A DNA stretch of 64,000 bases, taken from contig JACWEQ010000001.1 of NCBI GenBank assembly GCA_014653365.1, forward strand, positions 124,001 to 188,000, given 5' to 3'. This DNA is from Pelagibacterales bacterium SAG-MED49 (GTDB taxonomy: Bacteria > Pseudomonadota > Alphaproteobacteria > Pelagibacterales > Pelagibacteraceae). Below, one piece after another: positions 43,601 to 52,965 of the stretch. Numbering within the stretch: the first letter of the stretch is position 1; each line of letters starts with the position of its first letter. Below the pieces are notes generated by a model. The model was not told the DNA's origin, ran no database searches, and saw nothing but the letters and a program-made list of their open reading frames with translations. A program made the position numbers and the translations under genes.

Positions 43601-45098
43601 AGTTCTTAATAATAAACAAAATTTAAAATTAAAACAAGCCAGACTAGCGATAATTGATATAGGCTCAAATTCAATTAGAATGCTAATTTATGATGATTTT
43701 AGTTCATCGCGTGTACCTTTTTTTAATGAAAAAGCAGTTTGTGAATTAGGAAAAAATTTAGATAAATCAAAAAAACTTCATAAATCAGGAGCTGAATATG
43801 CTTACCGTGTATTAAAAAGATTTTATGAAATTTTAAATGTTTCAAAAATTTCTAATATAAAAATAATAGCCACTGCAGTATTACGGGAAGCTACCGATGT
43901 AAGACCATTTATAGAAAATATAGAAAAATTATTTAAAAAAAGAATTGAAATTTTAAGCGGTGATGAAGAAGCCATATGTTCAGCTGAAGGTGTTAAAATT
44001 GGATTTGATAATGTTGACGGATTAGTAGCTGATTTAGGTGGTGGTAGCTTAGAATTAGCTAGAGTTGAAAATGGAAATATTACAAATAAAACCTCATTAC
44101 CTTTGGGTGTATTAAGATTACTTAATAACCCAATAGTTAAAAAGAGAAACCTTTCTAAATATATTAAAAATTTATTAAAAGATGAAAAGTGGTTATCCAA
44201 AAAGAAATTTGAAAATATGTATTTAGTTGGAGGTACTTGGAGAGCATTATTTAAATTACATCTTTTTCAAAATGATCATCCTGTTCATATTATTCATCAA
44301 TATTCTGTTAATTACGATACTATATCAAAATTTGTGGATAAAATTTCATCCTTTAATAAATCAAAACTTAAAACTGTAGAGTATATTTCAAAATCTAGAA
44401 CACAATATTTACCTTATAGCTCTATAATTTTAGGTGAAATATTGAATTCAACAAATCCAAAAAACATAATATGCTCCATAAGTGGACTAAGAGAAGGGTC
44501 TTTAGCAAAAGATCATTTTAAGAATATTGATGACTCTCAGGTTTTTGAAAAATCATTAGTGTTTATTGCTAAGAAACGAGGCGATTTAGGATTAACTTTT
44601 AAAAAGTATTTTAATTTTATTAAACCAGTATTTGATGGAAATGAATACTTTGATGAAAAATTGCTTAATTTAGCATGTGTATTGAGTCATATGGATTGGG
44701 GCTTAGGTGCTTTTCAAAAAGCAGAATTAGTTTTTCAGGAAACATTGAACACTCCATTATTGAGACTTTCTCATAAAGAAAGAATACAAATCGCATTGTC
44801 TTGTTATTGGAGATATTGCAGCATTAAATACAACCCAAAAATTGAGTATTTAACTTTTTTAAACAATAATGAAATTTTTTCTAGTAAACAAGTTGGATCT
44901 GCATTGAGATTTGCACATTCTTTAACCTCTATATCAACAATTTTTTTAGAGGAATTTAAACTATATAGAAGAGGTAATTCAGTATTTTTAAAAATTCCAT
45001 CTCAACATCAAGAAATAATTTCAAAACAAGTAACAAAAAAATTTAAAGCTCTGGCGAGAGAATTATTTTTAGAACCTAGGGTAATTTATTCAAATTAA
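43590..45098 (+). CDS. ppx: Ppx/GppA exopolyphosphatase family
   Basis: LAIIDIGSNSIRMLIYD, VADLGGGSLELA, LPLGVLRL. Confidence 0.93.
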   Translation: MEFKVLNNKQNLKLKQARLAIIDIGSNSIRMLIYDDFSSSRVPFFNEKAVCELGKNLDKSKKLHKSGAEYAYRVLKRFYEILNVSKISNIKIIATAVLREATDVRPFIENIEKLFKKRIEILSGDEEAICSAEGVKIGFDNVDGLVADLGGGSLELARVENGNITNKTSLPLGVLRLLNNPIVKKRNLSKYIKNLLKDEKWLSKKKFENMYLVGGTWRALFKLHLFQNDHPVHIIHQYSVNYDTISKFVDKISSFNKSKLKTVEYISKSRTQYLPYSSIILGEILNSTNPKNIICSISGLREGSLAKDHFKNIDDSQVFEKSLVFIAKKRGDLGLTFKKYFNFIKPVFDGNEYFDEKLLNLACVLSHMDWGLGAFQKAELVFQETLNTPLLRLSHKERIQIALSCYWRYCSIKYNPKIEYLTFLNNNEIFSSKQVGSALRFAHSLTSISTIFLEEFKLYRRGNSVFLKIPSQHQEIISKQVTKKFKALARELFLEPRVIYSN

Positions 45099-45203
45099 TT
45101 AAATATTAATTTAAATTAGATTTAATATTTTATTAATTTATCAGAAATATTTCATCATTAAACACATAATCGAATTCGTTATTCTTCATTTTATAAAGGG
45201 TGC

Positions 45204-45704
45204 TTATTTTGTAGGCACCTTTATAACTTTAAAAAATGAAGCCACATGAGAGGCATTACAAAATTTTTCACCTAAAATTAATTTATTTATTTCTTCTTTA
45301 GATAGTAAATGAATTTTAATACCTTTTTCAGGTCCTTTCTTTTTAATTATTCTATTTGAATAATAGCAGTAAATTTTAGTTGTTAACCTTCCAGGCTCAC
45401 AATTAATTGTAAATAATTTTTTTGGTCTTCTTAATATTTTATATCCTGTTTCCTCATAAAATTCTCTACAAGCAGCACTTATAGAATTTTCTCCTTTATC
45501 AATTATACCAGATGGAAATTCATAGTTGATTTTATTAACTGGAATTCTTTTTTGACTAACTACAACAAAAACGTTTTTCTTAATTTCCGCAACCACCAAA
45601 GATAAATCAGATGTTTTTAAGAAATGATAATATTCTTTTTTTTTGAAGGGCTTATTAATTAAAGTTATATTATTTGTAAGTTTAACATTTTTTAAATAAT
45701 TCAT
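45204..45704 (-). CDS. NUDIX hydrolase (ADP-ribose pyrophosphatase type)
   Basis: Nudix box GENSISAACREFYEETGY. Confidence 0.85.
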   Translation of the reverse strand: MNYLKNVKLTNNITLINKPFKKKEYYHFLKTSDLSLVVAEIKKNVFVVVSQKRIPVNKINYEFPSGIIDKGENSISAACREFYEETGYKILRRPKKLFTINCEPGRLTTKIYCYYSNRIIKKKGPEKGIKIHLLSKEEINKLILGEKFCNASHVASFFKVIKVPTK

Positions 45705-45753
45705 AATTTTACTATATTTGAATAATATTAAAGATATTTTACAGATAAATTAA

Positions 45754-46305
45754 TTATATTGTTTTTTCTTTAATTAATTTGGAGACTTTGTTTATTTGAT
45801 TTATTGCATCCGTATTCATCGGGTTTATATATGAAGCTTCTAAATAACTATTGTAGGCTTTTTCGTAATCTTTCATTTCCATGTATACTTGTCCTTTTCC
45901 AATTAGAGCACCGAAATGCCTACTCTCAAGTTTTAAGACCATATCAATATCTCTAAGTGATTTTTTATACTTACCCATAAAATATAAAGATGTTGCTCGT
46001 CTATTCCAAGCCTCAGACCAAATAGGATCTTTTTCTATAATTTTACTAAAAATCCCATATGCTTTTATATAATTTCCGTTTTGAACTAGTCTTGAGCCCT
46101 CTTTTAAGTCAATAGTTAATTGAAAATTAGATGGATGTGTCTCCCACAAATTCCATATACTTTTTTCTAAAATTTTTGCTTCACTTTGTGTATTGCAATC
46201 TTTTAACATACTCAAAAGTTTGTTTAAATTTAACTCATCTGTTTTTGCCGTTGAGGTCAAACATACTGTTGCAGTTATCAATAAGAAATTAAGTATTTTC
46301 TTCAT
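45754..46305 (-). CDS. Secreted TPR-repeat protein
   Basis: Signal peptide MKKILNFLLITATVCLTSTA; TPR pattern DPIWSEAWNRRATSLYFMGKYKKSLRDIDMVLKLE. Confidence 0.82.
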   Translation of the reverse strand: MKKILNFLLITATVCLTSTAKTDELNLNKLLSMLKDCNTQSEAKILEKSIWNLWETHPSNFQLTIDLKEGSRLVQNGNYIKAYGIFSKIIEKDPIWSEAWNRRATSLYFMGKYKKSLRDIDMVLKLESRHFGALIGKGQVYMEMKDYEKAYNSYLEASYINPMNTDAINQINKVSKLIKEKTI

Positions 46306-46334
46306 CTGTAATAAATTTGTAATATTTTTGTAAC
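46306..46334 (+). promoter_or_regulatory. Triple Pho box between TPR gene and phnX
   Basis: CTGTAAT-AAAT-TTGTAAT-ATTT-TTGTAAC, three half-sites with exact 11-bp period. Confidence 0.75.
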
Positions 46335-46450
46335 ATTAATTAAACAAGTTAAAATCAAAATTATTTCAATAAAATCAGCGTTTTTATTCTATTAAAGATA
46401 TAATTAATTTCAAAAATAAAATTCAAATTAAAAGATTCGAAAAAAAACAT

Positions 46451-47245
46451 ATGAAAAATTCCAAAGTAGAAGCAATAGTATTTGATTTAGCTGGTACATT
46501 AATAGATTTTGGAAGCCTTGCACCATCTCAAGTTCTTATTGAATTATTTGATAGGTTTGGAATTAAAATTACCCGAAAACAAGCCATAGGACCAATGGGG
46601 ATCGAAAAACGATCCCATATAAAAGCATTACTAACAACAAAAATAATTAATTTACAGTGGAAAAAAAAATTTAAATCAAAACCTACAGATAAAGATATTG
46701 ATAAATTGTTTAAACTTTTTAATCCAGAATTAAAAAAAATAATTAAGAAACATTCAAAATTTATATCAGGAAGCAAAAATACTATAGATTTTATAAAAAA
46801 TAAAAAAATAAAAATAGGAATCAATACTGGATATTCAGAAGAAATTCTAAACGTTATATTGTCAGAATTAAAAAAACAAAGATTTATACCCGATGTGTCA
46901 TATAGTTCTTCATACACAAAAATTGGAAGACCTTCTGCAGAGATAATTTATAGGATCTTTTCTGATTTAAATATAACCAAGGGATCAAATTGTATTAAAG
47001 TTGATGATACTATTCCTGGACTACAGGAGGGATTAAATGCTGGAATGTGGGTAATAGGAGTAATATTTTCTGGAAATGAATTTGGTAAAAATGAAAATGA
47101 ATTTAATAAATTAACCAACAAAGAAAAATTAAAATTTAGAAAAAAAATCTCTTACAAGTTTAAGAAAATGGGTGCACATTACGTAATTGATACAATTAAG
47201 GATTTACCGAAAATAATTGATCAAATTGAAAATAAAATTATTTAG
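46451..47245 (+). CDS. phnX: Phosphonoacetaldehyde hydrolase (HAD family)
   Basis: VEAIVFDLAGTLIDFGSLAP, GPMGIEKRSHIKALL (Schiff-base Lys context), GAHYVIDTIKDLPKII C-terminus. Confidence 0.88.
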   Translation: MKNSKVEAIVFDLAGTLIDFGSLAPSQVLIELFDRFGIKITRKQAIGPMGIEKRSHIKALLTTKIINLQWKKKFKSKPTDKDIDKLFKLFNPELKKIIKKHSKFISGSKNTIDFIKNKKIKIGINTGYSEEILNVILSELKKQRFIPDVSYSSSYTKIGRPSAEIIYRIFSDLNITKGSNCIKVDDTIPGLQEGLNAGMWVIGVIFSGNEFGKNENEFNKLTNKEKLKFRKKISYKFKKMGAHYVIDTIKDLPKIIDQIENKII

Positions 47246-47897
47246 TAAATAGCATTTTTTTTATTACAAATATTGCTAATAGTGCTCCTAATAACTCTGC
47301 AATTATAAAGAAAGGTGTATTTAAATAATTTATTCCAGTGAATGTATCTGTAAAAGTTCTAGCTATTGCAACAGCAGGATTTGCAAAAGAAGTTGATGAA
47401 GTGAACCAATATCCAGCTGTAATATAAAAACCAACACATGCAGCGGTTACAACTTTTCCACTTTTCATTGCTCCAAATATAATTAAAATTAATCCAAAAG
47501 TTGCGACTATTTCTGCAACAAATATATAAACTCCATCCCTTGTTTTAGATGACAACTCATAAATAGGTAGTTCAAAAAAAAAATTAGCCAAGCCTACACC
47601 GGCTAGACAACCAAATATTTGTGATAAGATATATATATGAATTAATTTTGATTTTAATCTTCCAGTAAAATACATACTTAGTGTAACAAATGGATTGAAG
47701 TGAGCTCCAGATATATCAGAAAAAACCGTAATAAGTACAAATAGACCTGCACCAGTAGCTATAGTGTTTGCTAATAGCATGACGGCTACGTCATTTGTAA
47801 GATTTTGTGCCATAATACCAGATCCAACAACTATCATTACCAGGAAGCAACTACCTATAAATTCACTGTAAATTATTTTTTTTTTGCTATTTTTCAT
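47238..47897 (-). CDS. MIP/aquaporin family channel, AqpS-like (arsenic-associated)
   Basis: GAHFNPFVTLSMYF and SFANPAVAIARTFTDTF; overlaps arsC. Start MKNSKKK at 47897 favoured. Confidence 0.88.
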   Translation of the reverse strand: MKNSKKKIIYSEFIGSCFLVMIVVGSGIMAQNLTNDVAVMLLANTIATGAGLFVLITVFSDISGAHFNPFVTLSMYFTGRLKSKLIHIYILSQIFGCLAGVGLANFFFELPIYELSSKTRDGVYIFVAEIVATFGLILIIFGAMKSGKVVTAACVGFYITAGYWFTSSTSFANPAVAIARTFTDTFTGINYLNTPFFIIAELLGALLAIFVIKKMLFTK

Positions 47898-48342
47898 AAT
47901 TTTTGATCCAATCATTAATTCTTGTTTCTAAATTGGAGTAAGTTTTATGTATTTCTATCGAAATTAATTCCTCTTTATTAGGTTTATCACTATTTTCTAA
48001 ATCATTAATAACATAAACGGGATCCTCAATGTCCCAATGAACTATTTTTTCAGGAGATGGCCAGACTGGACAAACTTCATCACTAGCATTGTTGCATACA
48101 GTAAATACCTGGTCAAATATTGTTTTTTCATCCAAAAATTTATTAAAGTTTTTAGAAGATAGATTTTTTGTATCAAAATTATTTTCATTTAGATATTTAA
48201 TGACATATTTATTAATTATTCCAGATGGTTTGCTACCCGCACTGTAACCAATAAATTTATCTTTATGATATTTATTAACTACACTTTCAGCCAATATGCT
48301 TCTATGAGAATTGCCAGTACAAACAAATAAAAGTTTTTTCAT
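47887..48342 (-). CDS. arsC: Arsenate reductase, LMW-PTP/thioredoxin type
   Basis: FVCTGNSHRS (CX5R) and VCNNASDEVCPVWP cysteine pair. Confidence 0.9.
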   Translation of the reverse strand: MKKLLFVCTGNSHRSILAESVVNKYHKDKFIGYSAGSKPSGIINKYVIKYLNENNFDTKNLSSKNFNKFLDEKTIFDQVFTVCNNASDEVCPVWPSPEKIVHWDIEDPVYVINDLENSDKPNKEELISIEIHKTYSNLETRINDWIKNYEK

Positions 48343-48400
48343 TTTTAACTTTTATTACTATATATTATTTTTTCTATACTTAATGAGTACTAAATCTAAA

Positions 48401-48418
48401 TTGTAATAAAACTGAAAC
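48401..48418 (+). promoter_or_regulatory. Candidate Pho box upstream of phnZ-like gene
   Basis: TTGTAAT-N4-CTGAAAC, 11-bp period, 22 nt before ATG. Confidence 0.5.
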
Positions 48419-48440
48419 ATTGTTAATTTAAAAGAGTAAA

Positions 48441-48992
48441 ATGGACATTAAATCAAATATTGTCAATTTATTTAAAATTATAGAGGAAATTGGATCAAAC
48501 AAACAATATGGAAATGAAAAAGTTTCACAACTAGAACATGCAATTCAATGTGCATTGTTGGCAAAAAAAAACAATGAAAACCATTTTTTCATTACTGCAG
48601 CTCTATTCCATGATATTGGTCACTTAATTAATAATGACAAAGAAGCCATAAAAAAAGGAATAGATAAAAAGCATGAAAATTCAGGATCTTTTTTTCTTTC
48701 TAGATTTTTTCCAGAAGATGTTACAAGATTAATTAAAGGACATGTGCCAGCTAAAAGATATTTAGTTTATTATGAAAAAGGTTACTATGAAACTTTATCT
48801 ATTGCCTCAAAAAAAAGTTTAGATGTCCAAGGGGGAAGTTTTTCTACAGATGAAGCAAATGATTTTATCAAACAACCTTTTATGAAAGATGCAGTCAGGT
48901 TAAGAAAATATGATGATCTTGCTAAAGTTGAAAATTTAGAAATTCCAAATATAAATTTTTTTTATAAATATGTAGAAAGCAGCTTTAAATAA
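48441..48992 (+). CDS. phnZ: HD-domain phosphonate oxygenase (PhnZ-like)
   Basis: YGNEKVSQLEHAIQCALLA and LFHDIGHL match the PhnZ Tyr/Glu/His-HD pattern. Confidence 0.8.
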   Translation: MDIKSNIVNLFKIIEEIGSNKQYGNEKVSQLEHAIQCALLAKKNNENHFFITAALFHDIGHLINNDKEAIKKGIDKKHENSGSFFLSRFFPEDVTRLIKGHVPAKRYLVYYEKGYYETLSIASKKSLDVQGGSFSTDEANDFIKQPFMKDAVRLRKYDDLAKVENLEIPNINFFYKYVESSFK

Positions 48993-50157
48993 ACTTTTTT
49001 TTGTTTAGAAAAATAGCTGTTATGTTCCCAATAATTGCTAAAATAAAAAATAACAAAATAAGCAAATCGTATCCTCCGATAATCCATATTAATGAGCCAA
49101 TCCAGGGGCCTAAAATACTACCAATCATATATTGCAAAGCTAAAATACCATGAACATTACCAAAGTTTTTTTGACCAAAAACATCATTTTGAACTAAAGG
49201 TTTTAAAATCGCCATACTTCCATATGCTGAGCTATTAAATAAAACAAACAAAAATGCTAAATAATGATTAATATTTATAAAGTATAAAAATATCATTCCA
49301 ACTACCATCGAGTAAAAACAAATAACAAATAATTTTAGATTTGATTTATTTCCTCCAAATATCATTACCAAAATTCTTCCAATTACTTGACCAGGTCCAA
49401 ACATTGATGCGGTCAGTACAGCTAGTGACAGACTCATTCCTTTTTCCTGTAACATTGGAATTACATGAGTTGTAATAGCACCAATATTAAATCCAATAAT
49501 AAACAATGAAAAACTAAATAACCAAAACCTATAGTCTTTAAGTATTATTTTAAGCTTTGAATTTTGATTGTTTTGTTTTTCAATATTTTTAAATTCTTTT
49601 CGAATTATATTTTTAAAACCAAAATAATTAGCTGGTGAACTAATCAGTATATTTATTATTCCAAAAATAAATACAGTAAACCTCCAGTCATATTGTTCTG
49701 TTAAATAAGTTGCAGTAGGAAATGTATATGTGCTTGCAAATCCCGCAAACAAAGTAATAATTGCAATAGATGTCTTAGCCTTTGATTTTAAATTAATAGT
49801 AATGACGCTAAAAAGTATCGTGTAAAGACAACCACCAGAGGTTGCACTAACAAGTATCCAAGCAACTAAAAATCCACCATATGTATCTACTAATGAAAGA
49901 TAAATTACACTTAGTCCTAACAGTATAGGGCTGGCCCACATCATTGGAAAACTTAGATTTCTATCTACAATCTTACCTAGAAAAGGTAAAAGTAAACTAT
50001 GCACAACTAAGCCTAGAGAATAAATAAAAGTTAAGTTGCTTCTTGAAATACCAAGTTCATTTTCCCAAGTTAACAATAGTGCTGAAAATAAGTACATGCA
50101 GCTGCTGTAACAAAAGGTAACCGATATACCTATTAAAAATGCAGGTAAATATTTCAT
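48985..50157 (-). CDS. MFS transporter
   Basis: About 12 TMs, 390 aa, MFS-type loop LLPFLGKIVDR. Confidence 0.85.
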   Translation of the reverse strand: MKYLPAFLIGISVTFCYSSCMYLFSALLLTWENELGISRSNLTFIYSLGLVVHSLLLPFLGKIVDRNLSFPMMWASPILLGLSVIYLSLVDTYGGFLVAWILVSATSGGCLYTILFSVITINLKSKAKTSIAIITLFAGFASTYTFPTATYLTEQYDWRFTVFIFGIINILISSPANYFGFKNIIRKEFKNIEKQNNQNSKLKIILKDYRFWLFSFSLFIIGFNIGAITTHVIPMLQEKGMSLSLAVLTASMFGPGQVIGRILVMIFGGNKSNLKLFVICFYSMVVGMIFLYFININHYLAFLFVLFNSSAYGSMAILKPLVQNDVFGQKNFGNVHGILALQYMIGSILGPWIGSLIWIIGGYDLLILLFFILAIIGNITAIFLNKKKFI

Positions 50158-50171
50158 AAAATTTTTTATTT

Positions 50172-50189
50172 CTTTAACATTTTTTTAAC
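50172..50189 (+). promoter_or_regulatory. Candidate Pho box upstream of small secreted protein
   Basis: CTTTAAC-N4-TTTTAAC, 11-bp period. Confidence 0.4.
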
Positions 50190-50211
50190 AAAAGTAAGTT
50201 AATAGATTATT

Positions 50212-50634
50212 ATGAAAAAAATCTTAATCTCATTTATATTAACTTTATCCACAATCTCTATTACTCAAGCTGACAACCATGTCAAAATAACAGAACAACA
50301 AGCTGGTAGTAGTTATTCACAAAACACTGAGGACACATTTAAAAATGAAATAGGGAATTGTGAAGACTCTGGCGTACTTATGTTAAGAGCCACTGTTAAA
50401 AACGATATTTCAAGATCTAGTCCCGAAAAAGCATCTGAGGCAGAAGCATTAATGAAAGAGGGTATGAAATTGTGTAATGAAAATAGAGTTTTTGAAGCAA
50501 AACTAAAATTAGAAGACGCTAAAACAACTGCTAGAGCAGGATTAGTAGATGGAGAGGATCCATCTATAACTAAAGTTGTTGTTGACAATAATGAGATAAC
50601 AAAGGAAGAAAAACCTTGGTGGAAATTCTGGTAA
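50212..50634 (+). CDS. Small secreted protein of unknown function
   Basis: Signal peptide MKKILISFILTLSTISITQA; conserved-looking C-terminus EEKPWWKFW. Confidence 0.75.
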   Translation: MKKILISFILTLSTISITQADNHVKITEQQAGSSYSQNTEDTFKNEIGNCEDSGVLMLRATVKNDISRSSPEKASEAEALMKEGMKLCNENRVFEAKLKLEDAKTTARAGLVDGEDPSITKVVVDNNEITKEEKPWWKFW

Positions 50635-50707
50635 AATAGATTTTTATCTTTTTAAATTCTTAGATTAAAATTTTTAGAAAAAATATTTGATAAAGATTTT
50701 TTTTTAT

Positions 50708-52108
50708 TTACCTTACAATTAATTGATCTGATCCAATTAATATTCTTCTAAGCCAAGCAGATAATCTATCCATAAATATTACAACTGCTAAAACTAATAT
50801 TGCCATGTAGGCAACATTTTCAAAATCATTTCCAGTACCTAGTGCACCTAAAAATTGCAACCCAATTCCTCCAGCACCCATTGCTCCAATAATTACAGCA
50901 CCTCTAGTATTTGACTCTAAATAGTATAAGGATTGTGATACAAAAATAGGAAGTATTTGAGGAATTATACCAAATCTATGTTGTAGAAATTTACTAGCCC
51001 CCGTTGATTGAACTCCTTCTTGTTGTTTCTTCTCGGTATTTTCAATTGCTTCAGAATACAATTTACCTAAAGTACCTGTATCGGTAAAACCAATTGCAAA
51101 AATTCCAGTAAAGGGTCCTGGACCAAAGGCTCTTAAAAATATTAAACTCCAAATTAAAAAATCTATTCCTCTTAAAGTGTCAAATAATCTCCTCAACGTA
51201 AATCTTAGAGCTTTAATGGGTGTAACGTTGTACGCCGCAAGAAAGGATAGGGGTAGAGCCATCACTGTAGCAAACATTGTTCCTAGCACAGCCATAACTA
51301 TGGTTTCGAGCATTGCCCACCAAACTCTACCGTGCATGAATGCTTCATTGTCTTTAATTTCTGTAAAGAAAAGTTTTAAATTAGACATTTCAGGAACAAC
51401 TCTTTCTTTAGAAAAAGTCAAACCTAATGCTTCGAAAAAGCTATATGGTTCTAACGGACTTGAGAAATCAAACCAAAAATATTTCCATCCGATACTGTAA
51501 CGATGAATTTCAACTTTTCTTGGATATACTTGAATTCTCTCATACAAAGTTGGTCTAAATTCAACCCTGTTTTCTGTAATTCTAAAACCCTTTAAATCGT
51601 CTTCAGCTAAATCTTCTGAACCAACAAGGTAAGGTTTACCATTAGTATTTAATTTTATAGTAAAATCTCTTTCATATTTAGGAAAATTTACAATCTCTAC
51701 TCTATCTTTGTATAATATTGCTTTACCTTTATTATTAAATTCAACTACATTGCCAACATTATCAGAATTTTTGTAAAACCAATCTGGAATTGATTTATCT
51801 AGATTGTCTCTTCCATAAACACTTCTATAGTTACCTTCAAAAGCTATCTTAATATCATCATGATTTTCCCATTTCATTGTTACATGATCTTTGTGCGCAT
51901 ATGTATCTAAAGCAAACATAGCGGCATTTTGTGGTTTCCATTTTTTTGGAATATCAACAACGTCTAGAGTAAAAAAACCTACTATTAAATATAACATAAT
52001 AAGAAAAAAAATTATTTGGCCTTTTAATCTACTCTTCCTGGCCTGTTTAAATGTATCAGGAAATAATTTTCGAATATTATCTCTTTCAATTGCTAAACTA
52101 GAACTCAT
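50708..52108 (-). CDS. phnE: Phosphonate ABC transporter permease PhnE with large N-terminal extracytoplasmic insertion
   Basis: TLRGIDFLIWSLIFLRAFGPGPFTGIFAIGFTDTGTLGKLYSEAIEN, GAMGAGGIGLQFL. Confidence 0.92.
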   Translation of the reverse strand: MSSSLAIERDNIRKLFPDTFKQARKSRLKGQIIFFLIMLYLIVGFFTLDVVDIPKKWKPQNAAMFALDTYAHKDHVTMKWENHDDIKIAFEGNYRSVYGRDNLDKSIPDWFYKNSDNVGNVVEFNNKGKAILYKDRVEIVNFPKYERDFTIKLNTNGKPYLVGSEDLAEDDLKGFRITENRVEFRPTLYERIQVYPRKVEIHRYSIGWKYFWFDFSSPLEPYSFFEALGLTFSKERVVPEMSNLKLFFTEIKDNEAFMHGRVWWAMLETIVMAVLGTMFATVMALPLSFLAAYNVTPIKALRFTLRRLFDTLRGIDFLIWSLIFLRAFGPGPFTGIFAIGFTDTGTLGKLYSEAIENTEKKQQEGVQSTGASKFLQHRFGIIPQILPIFVSQSLYYLESNTRGAVIIGAMGAGGIGLQFLGALGTGNDFENVAYMAILVLAVVIFMDRLSAWLRRILIGSDQLIVR

Positions 52109-52959
52109 TGATTTACCCCAATTAATTTATGTCTCCAATATGCAGACAAATAATCTAATGCAATTATTGTACCAACCAGTAAGAACATACAAGCCAAAAC
52201 ATCAGCTCCATAATTCCACTGAATTAAAGCTGCTAACATTTCTCCAATTCCTCCTGCACCAACAAAACCTAATATAGTAGATTCTCTGACATTTATTTCT
52301 AACCTCAATATTCCATAACTTAGAAAAAGAGGGAGCACTTGTGGAAGAACTGAGAATCTTATCTTTTGTGTCCAAGTTGCACCAACAGAACTTAAACCTT
52401 CAATAGGTTTTCCATCACAATTTTCTATAGCTTCCGTGAATAATTTACCAAGTGCTCCTGCAGTATGTATTGTTATGGCAATCACTGCTGGTAAAGATGA
52501 TTTACCCATTAAATATAAAAACACCATTGCTATTATTAATGTTGGAAATGATCTTGTCACATCCATAAAAAATTTTGTAAATTGAATAACCCTTTTATTT
52601 CTTATTAAATTTCTACTTGAGAAGATTGCAAAAATAACTGCCAAAACAAATCCGATCGAAGTTGAAAATAATGCAATATTTAAAGTTATAATTAATTCAG
52701 GAATGTACTTAATAACTCTTGGCCAATATTTCCATCCCATCTCAAATGTATCAACAAATAAATCTCTTGGATAATTAAAAAAATTAGCTATACCTCTACC
52801 AAAAGATCCTGCATTTGCCTCTAACGATACCAGGGTGCCACCAAAAAAAACTAATATTAGAATTGCAATTCCCAGTAACGAGGACCTAGTTCTTTGATTT
52901 GTTAATTTTTTTAAATTAACTTCAATTTGTTCTAAGTTTGCAGGTAATGCTTTTGACAT
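52105..52959 (-). CDS. phnE: Phosphonate ABC transporter permease PhnE (second)
   Basis: FFMDVTRSFPTLIIAMVFLY, GALGKLFTEAIENCDGKPIEG. Start MSKALPAN at 52959; track start lies inside a terminator. Confidence 0.92.
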   Translation of the reverse strand: MSKALPANLEQIEVNLKKLTNQRTRSSLLGIAILILVFFGGTLVSLEANAGSFGRGIANFFNYPRDLFVDTFEMGWKYWPRVIKYIPELIITLNIALFSTSIGFVLAVIFAIFSSRNLIRNKRVIQFTKFFMDVTRSFPTLIIAMVFLYLMGKSSLPAVIAITIHTAGALGKLFTEAIENCDGKPIEGLSSVGATWTQKIRFSVLPQVLPLFLSYGILRLEINVRESTILGFVGAGGIGEMLAALIQWNYGADVLACMFLLVGTIIALDYLSAYWRHKLIGVNQ

Positions 52960-52965
52960 AATTTT

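Noticed and set aside
43823-44200. - strand ORF of 125 aa opposite ppx
   Set aside because: Antisense shadow of ppx.
45190-45225. Hairpin AAAGGGTGC...GGCACCTTT at the NUDIX gene end
   Set aside because: Bulged stem overlapping the C-terminal codons and no convincing T-tract; not called as terminator.
46594-46618. Imperfect hairpin ATGGGGATCG-AAAAA-CGATCCCAT
   Set aside because: Lies within the phnX active-site coding sequence (GPMGIEKRSHI); best explained by protein constraint and chance.
46528-46917. - strand ORF of 129 aa opposite phnX
   Set aside because: Antisense shadow; phnX has clear motifs.
51177-51500. + strand ORF of 107 aa within phnE
   Set aside because: Antisense to the permease core; explained by codon bias of the real gene.
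51891-52277. + strand ORF of 128 aa spanning the two phnE genes
   Set aside because: Antisense to two confident CDSs, no recognisable features.
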